A stretch of 64,000 nt of DNA, from the NCBI GenBank assembly GCA_963664035.2, contig OY760867.2, forward strand, positions 1,178,001-1,242,000. Direction: 5' to 3'. The notes under the pieces are model-generated. The model had not been told where the DNA came from, made no database searches, and saw only the letters and a list, made by a program, of their open reading frames with translations. Every line of letters starts with the position of its first letter. The first letter of the stretch is position 1. Below are positions 1-8,420 of this stretch, piece after piece. The position numbers and the translations under genes are program-made. Source of the DNA: G958296245 sp963664035. Lineage in GTDB: Bacteria; Chloroflexota; Dehalococcoidia; Lucifugimonadales; G958296245.

Positions 1-33
1 CTTCCTTGAGCTGCTTGCCAGGATGATGTTGCA

Positions 34-62
34 TTAGCGCCGCCGTAAGGATAAGCTATACT
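34..62 (+). promoter_or_regulatory. Possible promoter of the first small gene
   Basis: A TATACT -10 box lies at 57-62 with a poor -35 (TTAGCG at 34-39, 17-base spacer). The context GCTATACTCCC recurs at the stronger promoter near 43358, which is the main reason to list it. Confidence 0.3.
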
Positions 63-93
63 CCCGAAAGATTCGTGATGGTTTGGAGGAGTC

Positions 94-363
94 ATGCCGA
101 AATTCCACATCGTACCCACAACCGAAGTGCCGCAGCGGAAAGTCGCAAGCAGGGAGGCCGCGGTTCGCGCGGAGTACGTAGGCTATATCGACAAGATCGG
201 ACGCACTCACGCGGGGAAGCTGACCCCTTCGGAAGGGGAGACCACCCAAGCCTTGCGGAGGCGTCTGGGCGCGGCGGCCAAGCACACCGGCAAGGAGTTG
301 GTCGTCAAGCGCAACGGCCAGGACATCTACTTCTGGCGCAAGCCGAGCCGCCGGAAGGCGTAG
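94..363 (+). CDS. Small basic hypothetical protein, 89 aa
   Basis: I do not recognise this protein. It is 89 residues, rich in Arg and Lys, with a final basic tail (KPSRRKA) and no membrane segment or cysteine. The middle part (residues 40-75) could fold as a small alpha/beta unit, and the basic charge would suit nucleic-acid binding; that is inference only. The start is well supported by GGAGG six bases upstream of the ATG. It stands alone on the plus strand, with its end close to the xerC-like gene on the other strand. Confidence 0.6.
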   Translation: MPKFHIVPTTEVPQRKVASREAAVRAEYVGYIDKIGRTHAGKLTPSEGETTQALRRRLGAAAKHTGKELVVKRNGQDIYFWRKPSRRKA

Positions 364-410
364 GCGCGCCGGCGGGCGTTTCTCCGGGGCGCGCCGAAGT
401 GGCCCCGGCT

Positions 411-1313
411 TCAGGCCCTGGGGTGGGCGGCCATGTAGATGTCCCTCGCCTGGCTCTGGGTCACGTGCGTGTATATCTGCGTCGTGGCGGGGCTGGAGTG
501 GCCCAGCAGGTCCTGGACCACGCGCAGGTCCGCCCCGCCCTCCAGCAGGTGCGTGGCGAACGAGTGGCGCAGCGTGTGGGTATGTACGCCCGACCTCAGC
601 CCCACCCTGGCGGCGTAGCGCCGTACCTTCTCCTGGATGCTCCGCTGCGTCAGCCTGCCGCCGTAGCGGTTCAGGAATAGGGCGTTGCCGCTTGCGCGGT
701 TTGCCAGCTTGGGCCGGGCCTCTCCCAGGTAGGCGTACAGCGCGCTCCTGGCAGTATCGCCGAAGAGCACGACGCGCTCCTTCGAGCCCTTGCCGATGAC
801 CCTCAGCTCGCCGGCCTGCAGGTTCACGCTGCCCACGTCCAGCCCGTGGACCTCGCTCACCCTGAGGCCGGAGCCGTAGGCGACCTCGAGGATCGCCCTA
901 TCCCGCAGGCCCGCCGCCGTGGAGGCGTCCGGCGCCTCTACGAGGCGGGCCGAGTCCTGCTGGGATAGGAAGTCCGGGAGCCTGCGCTCGCGCTTCATCA
1001 CGCCCCGCCTGGGCAGCGGGTCGCCGTCTATGAGTCCCTCCTTGGCGAGCCACCGCAGGAAGGACCTGAGCGCGCTGAGCTTTCGCACCACGCTGGAACG
1101 GGCGTAGCCAAGCTGGACGAGCCAGGCCAGGTACGACCGAAGGGCGATGCGGTCCAGGTCCCTCAGCCGGGGGATGCTCCTGACGCGCATGTACTCGGCG
1201 AGTGCGGCGAGGTCGGTCGTGTAGTTGCGAACGGTGAGCGCGGCCAGGCCCCTCTCCGCCGTGAGGTGCGTGGAGAACTTATCCATTGCCGAGGCCCATT
1301 CGCGCTCGTCCAT
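411..1313 (-). CDS. xerC: Tyrosine recombinase, XerC/XerD family
   Basis: Site-specific tyrosine recombinase of about 300 aa, the usual length for Xer proteins that resolve chromosome dimers at dif. The N-terminal SAM-like core-binding domain begins at DKFSTHLTAERGL. The catalytic domain shows the first Arg (GSGLRVSEV), the H-x-L-R-H box (HTLRHSFATHL), and the last His and Tyr nucleophile (GHSSPATTQIYTH). The start is chosen at MDEREW (1313); an ATG at 1286 (MDKFST) is possible, and neither has a strong ribosome site. Upstream open sequence towards topA has no Xer homology. It is the last gene of a dprA-topA-xerC run on the minus strand. A second Xer gene lies at 38254-39186, so the two may be XerC and XerD partners. 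Confidence 0.9.
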   Translation of the reverse strand: MDEREWASAMDKFSTHLTAERGLAALTVRNYTTDLAALAEYMRVRSIPRLRDLDRIALRSYLAWLVQLGYARSSVVRKLSALRSFLRWLAKEGLIDGDPLPRRGVMKRERRLPDFLSQQDSARLVEAPDASTAAGLRDRAILEVAYGSGLRVSEVHGLDVGSVNLQAGELRVIGKGSKERVVLFGDTARSALYAYLGEARPKLANRASGNALFLNRYGGRLTQRSIQEKVRRYAARVGLRSGVHTHTLRHSFATHLLEGGADLRVVQDLLGHSSPATTQIYTHVTQSQARDIYMAAHPRA

Positions 1314-1387
1314 GCCCTGGAAGCTACGCCCTGGGCGCGGGGGAGCGCAAGGCCGCTCCGGGTCAGGATAACCCGGTCGGCGGGGCT

Positions 1388-3553
1388 TCAGGCGCTGACT
1401 TCGGCCAGCTCGGGCTCGCTCTCCGGGACCGGGCCGGCGTAGGAGCATTCCATGCACTTGGCCCTGGCGCGCCCCGCCGCGACGAGGGTCTTGCCGCACT
1501 CGGGGCACGGCTGCGGCAGGGGCTTCCGGTTCGACGCGAAGGTGCATTTGGGGTAGCTGGAGCAGCCGTAGAACTTCCTGCTCCCCTTGCCCTTCTGCCT
1601 CCTCTCCCTCTCCACGAGGTCGCTGCCGCATTCGGGGCAATCGACGCCAATCCGGGACATCAGGGGGCGAGAGGTGCGGCAATCGGGGAAGCCGCTGCAC
1701 GACAGGAACCTGCCGAACCGCCCGGACTTGATCACCATGGGCCGGCCGCACTCGTCGCAGACCTCGTCGGTCTCCTCGTCGATCTGGTCCCTGGGCACCC
1801 TCGGGGCGTTCTCGATGGCCCTCTGCACGGACTCGTTGAACGGCCCGTACAGGTCCTTTACGACCGGCGTCCAGGTCTTCTCTCCGCTGGCGATGTCGTC
1901 CAGGTCTTCTTCGACGCGGGCCGTGAACCCAACGTCCATGATGTCGGGGAAGTTGTCGGTCAGCAGGGTGCTGACCGCGGCGCCCAGCTTGGAAGGCACG
2001 AGGCGGCCCTTGTCCTTCTGGACGTAGTCCCTGTTCATTACCGTCGCGATGATGGGCGCGTAGGTGCTCGGGCGCCCGATGCCCTGCTCCTCCAGCGCGC
2101 GCACCAGGCTCGCCTCCGTGTAGCGCGGGGGCGGCTGGGTGAAGTGCTGCTCCTGCAGCAGGTCGAGGCAGTCGAGCAGGTCGCCGTCGGCAAGCTGCGG
2201 GAGATCGGGAAGCTCGTTCTTGCCTCGGCTGGACGCGTCGTCGGAGTCCTCGAGGTAGAGCACGCGGAAGCCTGGGAACTTGAGGACGGAGCCGGCGGCC
2301 CTGAACTCATAGACCGCGTCCGACCGGACGCTCCTGGCGTCGATGCTCACGCCGGTCGCGTCGAAGACGGCGTCGGCCATCTGGCTGGCCAGCATCCGGC
2401 GCCAGATCAGGTCGTAGAGCCGGGCCTGGTCCGACGTGAGGAAGGGGCGCACCCGTTCGGGCTCGCGGAGGATCGAGGTCGGCCTGATCGCCTCGTGGGC
2501 CTCCTGCGCGCCCTTCACCTTCTTGGTGTAGACGCGCGCCGACTTGGGGGCGTACTCCGGGCCGAACCGCCGCTTGACGTAGGCGTTCGCCTCGGCGCGC
2601 GCGGTGCTGGCGACAGTGGTCGAGTCGGTCCTCATATAGGTTATGAGGCCCATGGAACCCTCGTCTCCCACCGAGATGCCCTCGTAGAGCTGCTGCGCCA
2701 CCGCCATGGTCCTGAGCGCGCTGAACCTGAGCTTCCGCCACGCCTCCTGTTGCAGGGTGCTCGTGATGAACGGGGCCGCGGGGCGGCTGCGGCGCTCGCG
2801 CCGCGTCACCTTGCCGACCTGGTACATCGCCCCGTCGAGGTCCTGCGCTATGGCCTCGGCCTGCTCACGGCCGCCGATTTCGATGGCGCCCTTCTTGCCC
2901 TTCAGGTTCTTGAGCTCGGCCTTGAAGGCGGTCTGCTTGCCGTTCTGCGGCCTCTTGGCCAGGCTGGCCTCGATGGACCAGTACTCCCGCGGCACGAACG
3001 CCTGTATCTCCCGCTCGCGGTCCACGATCAGGCGCAGGGCCACCGACTGGACGCGGCCGGCCGACAGGCCGCGGCGGACCTTCTTCCACAGCACGGGGCT
3101 CAGCTCGTAGCCGACCAGCCGGTCGATGACGCGGCGGGCCTGCTGGGCGTCGACGAGGTTGCGGTCCAGGTCCCTGGGGCTGTCGAACGCCTCGCGGACG
3201 GCGCCGTCGGTGATCTCATGGAAGACGACCCGGCGGACCTTTTGGGAGTCTATCTTGGCCGCCTGCATCAGGTGCCACGAGATGGCTTCGCCCTCGCGGT
3301 CCGGGTCCGTGGCGAGATAGACGAGGTCGGCAGCCCTGGACGCCCTGGCGAGCTCGGAGACGACCTTGCGCTTGTCGGGCATGACCTGGTAGGTCGGCTC
3401 GAAGGTGCCGTTCTCCACGTCGACGCCCATCTTTCGCTTCGGGATGTCCCTGACGTGCCCCATCGAGGCCAGGGCCTCGTAACCCCTGCCCAGCACCCTG
3501 CCTATGGTCCGCGCCTTGGCGGGAGATTCGACTATTACAAGTTTCTTTGCCAT
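1388..3553 (-). CDS. topA: DNA topoisomerase I (type IA)
   Basis: Relaxes negatively supercoiled DNA through a 5'-phosphotyrosine intermediate. The 721-residue protein opens with the TOPRIM domain (KKLVIVESPAKA, Glu9; metal-binding TDPDREGE at 82-89). The active-site Tyr306 sits in GLITYMRTDST. The C-terminal 150 residues hold three Cys4 zinc-ribbon repeats (CDECG...CSGFPDC, CPECG...CSSYPKC, CPECG...CMEC), typical of bacterial TopA. The length is normal and there is no sign of damage. It starts 4 bases after the dprA stop, so the two are co-transcribed, and xerC follows. Confidence 0.97.
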   Translation of the reverse strand: MAKKLVIVESPAKARTIGRVLGRGYEALASMGHVRDIPKRKMGVDVENGTFEPTYQVMPDKRKVVSELARASRAADLVYLATDPDREGEAISWHLMQAAKIDSQKVRRVVFHEITDGAVREAFDSPRDLDRNLVDAQQARRVIDRLVGYELSPVLWKKVRRGLSAGRVQSVALRLIVDREREIQAFVPREYWSIEASLAKRPQNGKQTAFKAELKNLKGKKGAIEIGGREQAEAIAQDLDGAMYQVGKVTRRERRSRPAAPFITSTLQQEAWRKLRFSALRTMAVAQQLYEGISVGDEGSMGLITYMRTDSTTVASTARAEANAYVKRRFGPEYAPKSARVYTKKVKGAQEAHEAIRPTSILREPERVRPFLTSDQARLYDLIWRRMLASQMADAVFDATGVSIDARSVRSDAVYEFRAAGSVLKFPGFRVLYLEDSDDASSRGKNELPDLPQLADGDLLDCLDLLQEQHFTQPPPRYTEASLVRALEEQGIGRPSTYAPIIATVMNRDYVQKDKGRLVPSKLGAAVSTLLTDNFPDIMDVGFTARVEEDLDDIASGEKTWTPVVKDLYGPFNESVQRAIENAPRVPRDQIDEETDEVCDECGRPMVIKSGRFGRFLSCSGFPDCRTSRPLMSRIGVDCPECGSDLVERERRQKGKGSRKFYGCSSYPKCTFASNRKPLPQPCPECGKTLVAAGRARAKCMECSYAGPVPESEPELAEVSA

Positions 3554-3557
3554 TGCC

Positions 3558-4679
3558 TTACACCGGCACCTCTTCCTTTGGACTTGGGCGGCCCTCCCTA
3601 ATATAGCTCATTCCGCCGGCCTGCCTGACCATGCCGCGCAGCTCCATCATGGCCAGGACGCTGCTGACCGTGGACACGTCCATGCCGGCGCTCCTGGTGA
3701 TCTCGTCGACGTGCATGGGTTCGTTCGACAGGTGTTCGATGATCTTCGACTCGTCGTCATTGGCTGGGAAGAGCGCCTCCATCTCGATCTGCTGTCCGAC
3801 CCACTTCAGGTTCAGCTCCTCCAGCACGTCCTTGAAATCGGAGACCAGCTTGGCCCCGGACCGCATGATCAGGTTGTTCGTGCCCCTGCTGTTCGGAGAG
3901 AATACGCTGCCGGGCACCGCGAAGACCTCCCTATTCTGCTCCAGCGCGTGCCTCGCGGTTATCAAGGCCCCGCTGCGGTCGCCGGCCTCCACGACCACCG
4001 TTCCCAGCGCGATGCCGCTCATGATCCGGTTCCTGCGCGGGAAGTTCTCGGCTCTCGGCGTGGTCGACACGGGATGCTCAGAAATGAGCGCGCCGCTGTC
4101 CACTATACGCTCGGCGAGGTTCCGGTGCTCGCTGGGATAGATGAAGTCGACCCCGCTAGCCATGACGGCGATGGTCCGGCCCCCGGCTTCGAGGGCGGCC
4201 CTGTGCGCGACCGCGTCCACGCCGTAGGCGAGGCCGCTCACGACCGTGACCTTGGACTGCGCGATGTCGCGCGATAGCTGCTCCGCGACCTGGCGCCCGT
4301 ACGACGTGGCCCGCCGCGTACCGACGACGGCGACGGACCGCTGGTCCTCGGGCAGCAGCCGGCCGCGGACGTAGAGGACGGGCGGCGGGTCGTGGATCTC
4401 CTTGAGCGGCGCCGGGTATTCGGGATCGTGCCACGTGACGGCCTGCACCCGGTGGGCCGCGAGCTTCCGTATCTCCGCGTCCGGGTCGATGTCCGCGCGC
4501 CGCGCTACCACGTTCTGCGCCGTGCGCCGGTCGAGCCCGGCGCGCCTGAGCTCCTCCAAGTCGGCGGCCCAGGCATTCGACAGCGCGCCGAAGTGGCGCT
4601 CCATCTCCCTGACGCGCACCGTCCCCACGCGAGGAATGCGAGTGAAGGCTACCCAGTATTTCCGCTCGTTGTCGTCCAT
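3558..4679 (-). CDS. dprA: DNA-processing protein DprA/Smf
   Basis: DprA binds single-stranded DNA during transformation and loads RecA. The 373-residue protein has an N-terminal helix-hairpin-helix-like part (RIPRVGTVRVREMERHFG), then the Rossmann-like Smf core with VAVVGTRRATSYGR, VSGLAYGVDAVAHRAAL, ENFPRRNRIMSGIA and GALITARHAL. A C-terminal winged-helix domain (about 305-355, IIEHLSNEPMHVDEITRSAGM) is present, as in full-length family members. It leads the dprA-topA-xerC run. No Shine-Dalgarno is visible. An extended -10 (TGCTAGAAT) lies only 15 bases before the ATG, so the leader must be very short. Confidence 0.95.
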   Translation of the reverse strand: MDDNERKYWVAFTRIPRVGTVRVREMERHFGALSNAWAADLEELRRAGLDRRTAQNVVARRADIDPDAEIRKLAAHRVQAVTWHDPEYPAPLKEIHDPPPVLYVRGRLLPEDQRSVAVVGTRRATSYGRQVAEQLSRDIAQSKVTVVSGLAYGVDAVAHRAALEAGGRTIAVMASGVDFIYPSEHRNLAERIVDSGALISEHPVSTTPRAENFPRRNRIMSGIALGTVVVEAGDRSGALITARHALEQNREVFAVPGSVFSPNSRGTNNLIMRSGAKLVSDFKDVLEELNLKWVGQQIEMEALFPANDDESKIIEHLSNEPMHVDEITRSAGMDVSTVSSVLAMMELRGMVRQAGGMSYIREGRPSPKEEVPV

Positions 4680-4694
4680 TGGCGCCGGAACGGT

Positions 4695-4703
4695 ATTCTA
4701 GCA
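4695..4703 (-). promoter_or_regulatory. Extended -10 promoter for dprA-topA-xerC
   Basis: On the minus strand TG-C-TAGAAT forms an extended -10 box with no good -35. Transcription would begin about 9 bases before the dprA ATG. The TAGAAT form recurs before the DUF4399 gene (12886-12891). Confidence 0.45.
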
Positions 4704-4788
4704 CAGCGATGTGGCGGCGACGCCCGCGCATGGGCGCTCCCAGGGGAATGCGGTCGCCGCGCCGGTTGCGCGAACGGCCCGCGCAGGC

Positions 4789-5643
4789 TCAGCGGATCGG
4801 GCAGTCGCAGACCTCGTCTTCGCCCAACCTGACGACTGCCGTAGCCGAACCGATCAGCACCGCGTCCGCGCCGTAGTACTCCACGGTCAGGGTATCCGGA
4901 GGCTGTACGAATACCTTGTGGTCGCCCGATCCTGCGTATTTGTGCTCGTCGGACAGGGAGACGACGCCCCTGAAGAGGCCCGAATCCGCACTGGGCGACC
5001 GGTCGTTCTCGCCCGCGACCTCGGCAAGGGCGGCCCACTCGCCCGCGCGGTCCGAGGAGCTGAAGACCTTGGCGCGCCTGTCGCCAACCGCGTAGGAGTC
5101 CACGACGTGGTGGTGAAAGACCGCTTCCACCGTCGAGCTGGCGTTTACGTCGTTGGCCAGGGAGAACGTGCCGGCCGCGGGATTGTAGGCGTCCAGCAGG
5201 TAGGGGATGTAATCGTCGAGGACCGGGTCATAGACCTCTACCGACGGCTGCATCCCTAGGCCGGTCAGCGGGGTGTTGGACGGACTATCTTCGTCGTAGC
5301 CGCACACGGAATTGAGAACGGCGGGGTCGCCGGATACCTGGTGGATATCAGGCTCGGGCGCGCCTGATATCAGGTTCCAGACGGTGGACTCGCCGGCGGC
5401 CGCGACCTCGGTCCAGGTGGCGAGGCATCTGGGGGTCGATTGCAGGGCGGCGTTGCGTATGAAGAAGACCGCCGCCTCGCCCGAAGTGAACGTATCCTTG
5501 TCGAAATCGACGCTGTCGACCGCCCCAACGTCGGGCTGCAAGAGCCGGACGACGACGGTGGCCGCCACTACGGCGGAAGCGACTCCCACGGCGCCCCACA
5601 GCAAGCGCGAGCCTCCTCGCTTGGAGGAGATGCGGCCGAACAT
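4789..5643 (-). CDS. Membrane-anchored extracellular protein of unknown function, 284 aa
   Basis: I do not recognise the family. The N-terminus has a basic stretch (SSKRGGSR) followed by one hydrophobic helix at about 14-34, so the rest (35-284) is probably outside the membrane on a single anchor. The body is acidic with many beta-type segments. Two Cys lie near the middle and a CDC pair near the end (EVCDCPIR), possibly forming disulfides. A motif-poor core with repeated aromatic and Asp-rich turns suggests beta-sandwich folding, which is inference. It lies between dprA and tRNA-Ser on the minus strand. A TGAGG ribosome site precedes the ATG. Confidence 0.65.
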   Translation of the reverse strand: MFGRISSKRGGSRLLWGAVGVASAVVAATVVVRLLQPDVGAVDSVDFDKDTFTSGEAAVFFIRNAALQSTPRCLATWTEVAAAGESTVWNLISGAPEPDIHQVSGDPAVLNSVCGYDEDSPSNTPLTGLGMQPSVEVYDPVLDDYIPYLLDAYNPAAGTFSLANDVNASSTVEAVFHHHVVDSYAVGDRRAKVFSSSDRAGEWAALAEVAGENDRSPSADSGLFRGVVSLSDEHKYAGSGDHKVFVQPPDTLTVEYYGADAVLIGSATAVVRLGEDEVCDCPIR

Positions 5644-5704
5644 GCCTCAGGCTTGGAGTATGCCCAGTGTGGACGTGGGGATCATGATTACCCGTGGTCG
5701 ATGG

Positions 5705-5793
5705 CGGAGAGGATGGGATTCGAACCCATGGTCCCCGCTTAAAGGGACACGCGATTTCCAGTCGCGCCTATTCGGCCGCTCTAGCACCTCTCC
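5705..5793 (-). tRNA. tRNA-Ser (anticodon GGA)
   Basis: The minus strand folds as a class II tRNA. The acceptor stem is GGAGAGG/CCTCTCC with discriminator G, the anticodon arm is GCGACT-GGA-AATCGC, there is a long variable arm (about 20 bases, stem GTCCC/GGGAC), and the T-arm carries GGTTCGAATCC. CCA is not encoded. The long variable arm and GGA anticodon give serine (UCC/UCU codons). An ISAs1-like element sits 70 bases beyond its 5' end. Confidence 0.96.
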
Positions 5794-6094
5794 ACGAACC
5801 GCCGAGTAGACGCAAGTGTACCACGCGATGCATCCGATTAGCTACGCTTGCCGCGCTCCTCTCAGGGCCTTTCAAAGGGAATTACATACGATTCTAGCCG
5901 AGCCTCCGGCTAGGGAATACCTTGCCAGTGTCGTCCGCAATCCGGCGAGGGCTGTAAAGGGGGCACGACGCTATCCACCAACTCCCGCGTCAGACTGCGG
6001 ATTATCACAACGATCTGGCAAGGCCACGGGGCAGGCTACACCCACTCCCTAGACGTGTCAATACCTTTCCGCTATGCTTGTGGCCTCAAAGGTT

Positions 6095-6433
6095 ATGGAA
6101 GCTGAACGTTCATGGTGGGTATACGAGGACCCGGGGCGTGACCGGGCTCGTCTACACCGGGCGGATTGTACTCATGCCGGTAGGGAGCAGCATGACCCTG
6201 CAACGTCGTCTAGCAAGTGGCACGGTCCATTTCCCCTTGAGGCGGGGAAGGCACTCCTGGACGGACTTGGCCGGTCAGACTCCGAGCTGTGCTACTACTG
6301 TGAGATCAGGCTCGGCGTAGCTGGCGTGAGTTTCAGGGCTAAGGTATTCAGGGGCGGCATGGACGTGATCGGGAAGTGGGGGCCTGCCGTAGTCATTAGG
6401 GTTGTAGAATACATAGGGAGGATGATGTCATGA
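6095..6433 (+). CDS. Small Cys/His protein, cargo of the ISAs1-like element
   Basis: About 112 aa from the ATG at 6095; an upstream ATG at 6074 would add 7 residues, but a TATGCT -10-like box at 6073-6078 and an AAAGG just before 6095 favour the later start. The N-terminal part WWVYEDPGRDRARLHRADC followed by H and then CYYC suggests a small Cys/His metal site. Small proteins with an opening of this kind are common in metagenomic and phage-like contexts, but I know no function. The stop overlaps the next ATG (ATGA), so the two genes are translationally coupled. Confidence 0.55.
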   Translation: MEAERSWWVYEDPGRDRARLHRADCTHAGREQHDPATSSSKWHGPFPLEAGKALLDGLGRSDSELCYYCEIRLGVAGVSFRAKVFRGGMDVIGKWGPAVVIRVVEYIGRMMS

Positions 6434-6648
6434 CTACTAAGAAAGCTAAGACGGAGGAAGGCACGCTCATAGAAGTAAATCACCTACTCGCCCCTAATGG
6501 TGAGGTCATGGTAACGCTCAGGATAGGTGAGGACGCATGGGTATTCCCCAGGGATGCCGCGCTACGGCTGGCGGAAGGGCTTGAGCAAGAGGCGAGGAAA
6601 GGTGAAGGGCTAAGCAAGACACTCTACCAGCGGGCCGGTATAGGGTAG
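6430..6648 (+). CDS. Small hypothetical protein, second cargo gene
   Basis: A 72-residue soluble protein starting MTTKKAKTEEG, with a GGAGGATG ribosome site just before the overlapping ATGA junction with the preceding gene. A beta-rich middle (VMVTLRIGEDAWVFPRDAALRLAEGLEQ) followed by a helix is visible. I do not recognise it. Its coupling to the upstream gene and its position inside a mobile element suggest that the two work together. Confidence 0.5.
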   Translation: MTTKKAKTEEGTLIEVNHLLAPNGEVMVTLRIGEDAWVFPRDAALRLAEGLEQEARKGEGLSKTLYQRAGIG

Positions 6649-6740
6649 CCCATCCCGTTGGTGTGCGTCATACCGTCCACGTACCGGCCCACGCCATGCT
6701 TATAATTCACTTTGGGAAAAGGCCCTGGCGCTCCTCGTCT

Positions 6741-7640
6741 CTACTCCAGCCGGCTCAGGTACTGCCCCACGATGTCGATGCCGACCAGGCCGCTGTAGGC
6801 GTTCTGCAGGCGGTCGGTGACCGGGCCTGGGACGCCGCCGCCGATGGGGGAGCCGTTTATGGTCGAGACGGCGCAGATGCAGAAGCTGGTGGAGGTCACG
6901 AACGCCTCGTCGGCGGTGTAGGCGTCGAATACGTCGATGTCCGCCTCCTCCACGCTGATGTCGAGCTCGTGGGCCAGCTCGAAGGTCGTCTCGCGGCTGA
7001 TGCCTTCCAGGACGAACTGGCCCTTCGGCGTGAGCAGCGCCCCGTCCTTGACGATGAATATGTTGCTGCCCATGCCCTCGCAGAGATTGCCGTTCGTGTC
7101 GAGCAGGACGGCGTGGGCGTCCGGGTTCTGCGCCTTCACCTCCAGGTCGCCGAGGATGACGTTGATGTAGTTGTGCATCTTCGCCCTGGGGCTCATCGCC
7201 TCCGGCGGGGTCCTGCGTATGGAGGGCACGATGACGGTCAGGCCGTCCCTGTAGTAGCGCGCTCTCTCCTTGAACGGTAGGGGGTAGCACTCCACCACGA
7301 CGGTGGGGCCGCTGTCCGGGTCGCCGCGGACCCCCCTGGACACCCTCTGCGCTATCCAGTAGTCGTCATCGTCGTCGAGCAGGGGCAGGTTGGTCTCCAG
7401 CACCTCCATCGTGATGCGGACGAACTCCCGCCTGTCGATGCCGGGGTCGATGCGCATGTACTTGAGGGAGTTGAAGAACCTGTCCAGGTGCTCGTCGAGC
7501 TTGAATATGCGGTGCCCGAAGGTCCTGGTCATGTCGAAGGCCGCGTCGCCGTACAGGAAGCCGACGTCGTTGATCGACACCTTCGCTTCGCTCTCCGGCA
7601 CTATGGTCCCGTTCACGTATGCAACTCGCTCGCTCGCCAT
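6741..7640 (-). CDS. ilvE: Class IV PLP aminotransferase (branched-chain amino acid / D-amino acid type)
   Basis: The 299-residue protein has the fold-type IV layout: an N-terminal YVNGTIVPESEAKVSINDVGFLYGDAAFD block, the PLP-binding Lys in SPRAKMHNYINVILGDLEVK, and the cofactor phosphate region NLCEGMGSNIFIVKDGALLTP. This is closest to branched-chain-amino-acid transaminases, though D-alanine transaminase and aminodeoxychorismate lyase share the pattern, so substrate is uncertain. GGAGGAAGAAA precedes the ATG. It is a single gene on the minus strand, 13 bases beyond the right end of the ISAs1-like element; the C-terminus looks intact. Confidence 0.88.
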   Translation of the reverse strand: MASERVAYVNGTIVPESEAKVSINDVGFLYGDAAFDMTRTFGHRIFKLDEHLDRFFNSLKYMRIDPGIDRREFVRITMEVLETNLPLLDDDDDYWIAQRVSRGVRGDPDSGPTVVVECYPLPFKERARYYRDGLTVIVPSIRRTPPEAMSPRAKMHNYINVILGDLEVKAQNPDAHAVLLDTNGNLCEGMGSNIFIVKDGALLTPKGQFVLEGISRETTFELAHELDISVEEADIDVFDAYTADEAFVTSTSFCICAVSTINGSPIGGGVPGPVTDRLQNAYSGLVGIDIVGQYLSRLE

Positions 7641-7707
7641 TTTCTTCCTCCTGCATTCGCTCAGATAACCCGGTCCGCCGGGTGTGAATACGCCCTGCGC
7701 CGCCGTC

Positions 7708-8379
7708 CTAGGACTCCGCGCTCTCCCTGATCCGGTACCCGACGTTCCAGATCGTCTCGATGTACGAACGGTCGGCGTCTTCGATCTTGCTGCGGAGCCT
7801 GCGCACGTGGACGTCGACGGTGCGGGTGCCGCCGAGGTACTCGTAGCCCCACACCTGCTTCAGCAGCGCCTCCCGGCTGTAGACGCGCCCGGGGTTGCTG
7901 GCCATGAGCAGCAACAGCTCATACTCCTTGAACCGCAGGTCCACCCGCCTGCCCGACACCGACACCTCGTAGTTTGCCGGGTTGATGACGAGGTCGCCGA
8001 CCCTGACGACGCCCTCCCTCGTCTCGTCGCCGGCGCCTTCCACGAGGCGGCGCGCCCTGAGCGCCAACTCTTCCCGGGAGAACGGGCTGACGATGAAGTC
8101 GTCCACTCGCCCGTCGCGGCTCGCGTCTCCGATCCGGTCCGCGTCCAGCGCCAGCAGCACGGGCGCCCTGAGGCGCGAGCACAGGGCCAGGCACGCCCGC
8201 AGCATCTGCCCCGACATGGGGCCCGACTCCACCAGCACGAGGCTGACCTTGGGGTCGACGGCCTCGGCGTCCGCGGGCGACGAGACCAGGGCCGCGTCGA
8301 TTCCAAGGTCTGCCAGCACGTCCACGGGAGAGGGCGCGGCGACCGCCCTTCGCCTTGCCTGCATAGCGCTATACGTCAT
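7708..8379 (-). CDS. OmpR/PhoB-type DNA-binding regulator with degenerate receiver
   Basis: The C-terminal ~100 residues are a clear winged helix (VRVGDLVINPANYEVSVSGR, FKEYELLLLMASNPGRVYSRE, TVDVHVRRLRSKIE, IETIWNVGYRI). The N-terminal half has receiver shape but lacks the key residues. The phospho-acceptor position in VSLVLVESGPMSG holds Glu51 instead of Asp, the N-terminal acidic pair is not seen, and the Lys before PF is Ser98 (IVSPFSREEL). It therefore probably acts without phosphorylation, perhaps locked active. No histidine kinase is adjacent. Confidence 0.85.
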   Translation of the reverse strand: MTYSAMQARRRAVAAPSPVDVLADLGIDAALVSSPADAEAVDPKVSLVLVESGPMSGQMLRACLALCSRLRAPVLLALDADRIGDASRDGRVDDFIVSPFSREELALRARRLVEGAGDETREGVVRVGDLVINPANYEVSVSGRRVDLRFKEYELLLLMASNPGRVYSREALLKQVWGYEYLGGTRTVDVHVRRLRSKIEDADRSYIETIWNVGYRIRESAES

Positions 8380-8420
8380 GGCGACCTGTCATCGTGCATG
8401 TTGCCGCAATGGGTCGGGAC

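Larger units (their letters stand above)
5863..6727. mobile_element. Non-autonomous ISAs1-like element carrying two small genes
   Basis: The left end reads CAGGGCCTTTCAAAGGGAAT. The right end, read inwards, is CAGGGCCTTTTCCCAAAG followed by TGAATTA, giving imperfect terminal inverted repeats of about 25 bp. The flanks are GCGCTCCTCT (5853-5862) and GCGCTCCTCG (6728-6737), a 10-bp target duplication with one difference. The same CAGGGCCTTT ends flank the transposase remnant at 32896-33482, which ties this element to the ISAs1 family. No transposase lies inside. Instead it carries the genes at 6095-6433 and 6430-6648. Base composition inside is visibly less GC-rich than around it. Confidence 0.8.

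Noticed and set aside
1286..3601. Long plus-strand frame of 771 codons opposite topA
   Set aside because: It is the antisense of a clear topoisomerase gene in GC-rich DNA; the product has no recognisable domain.
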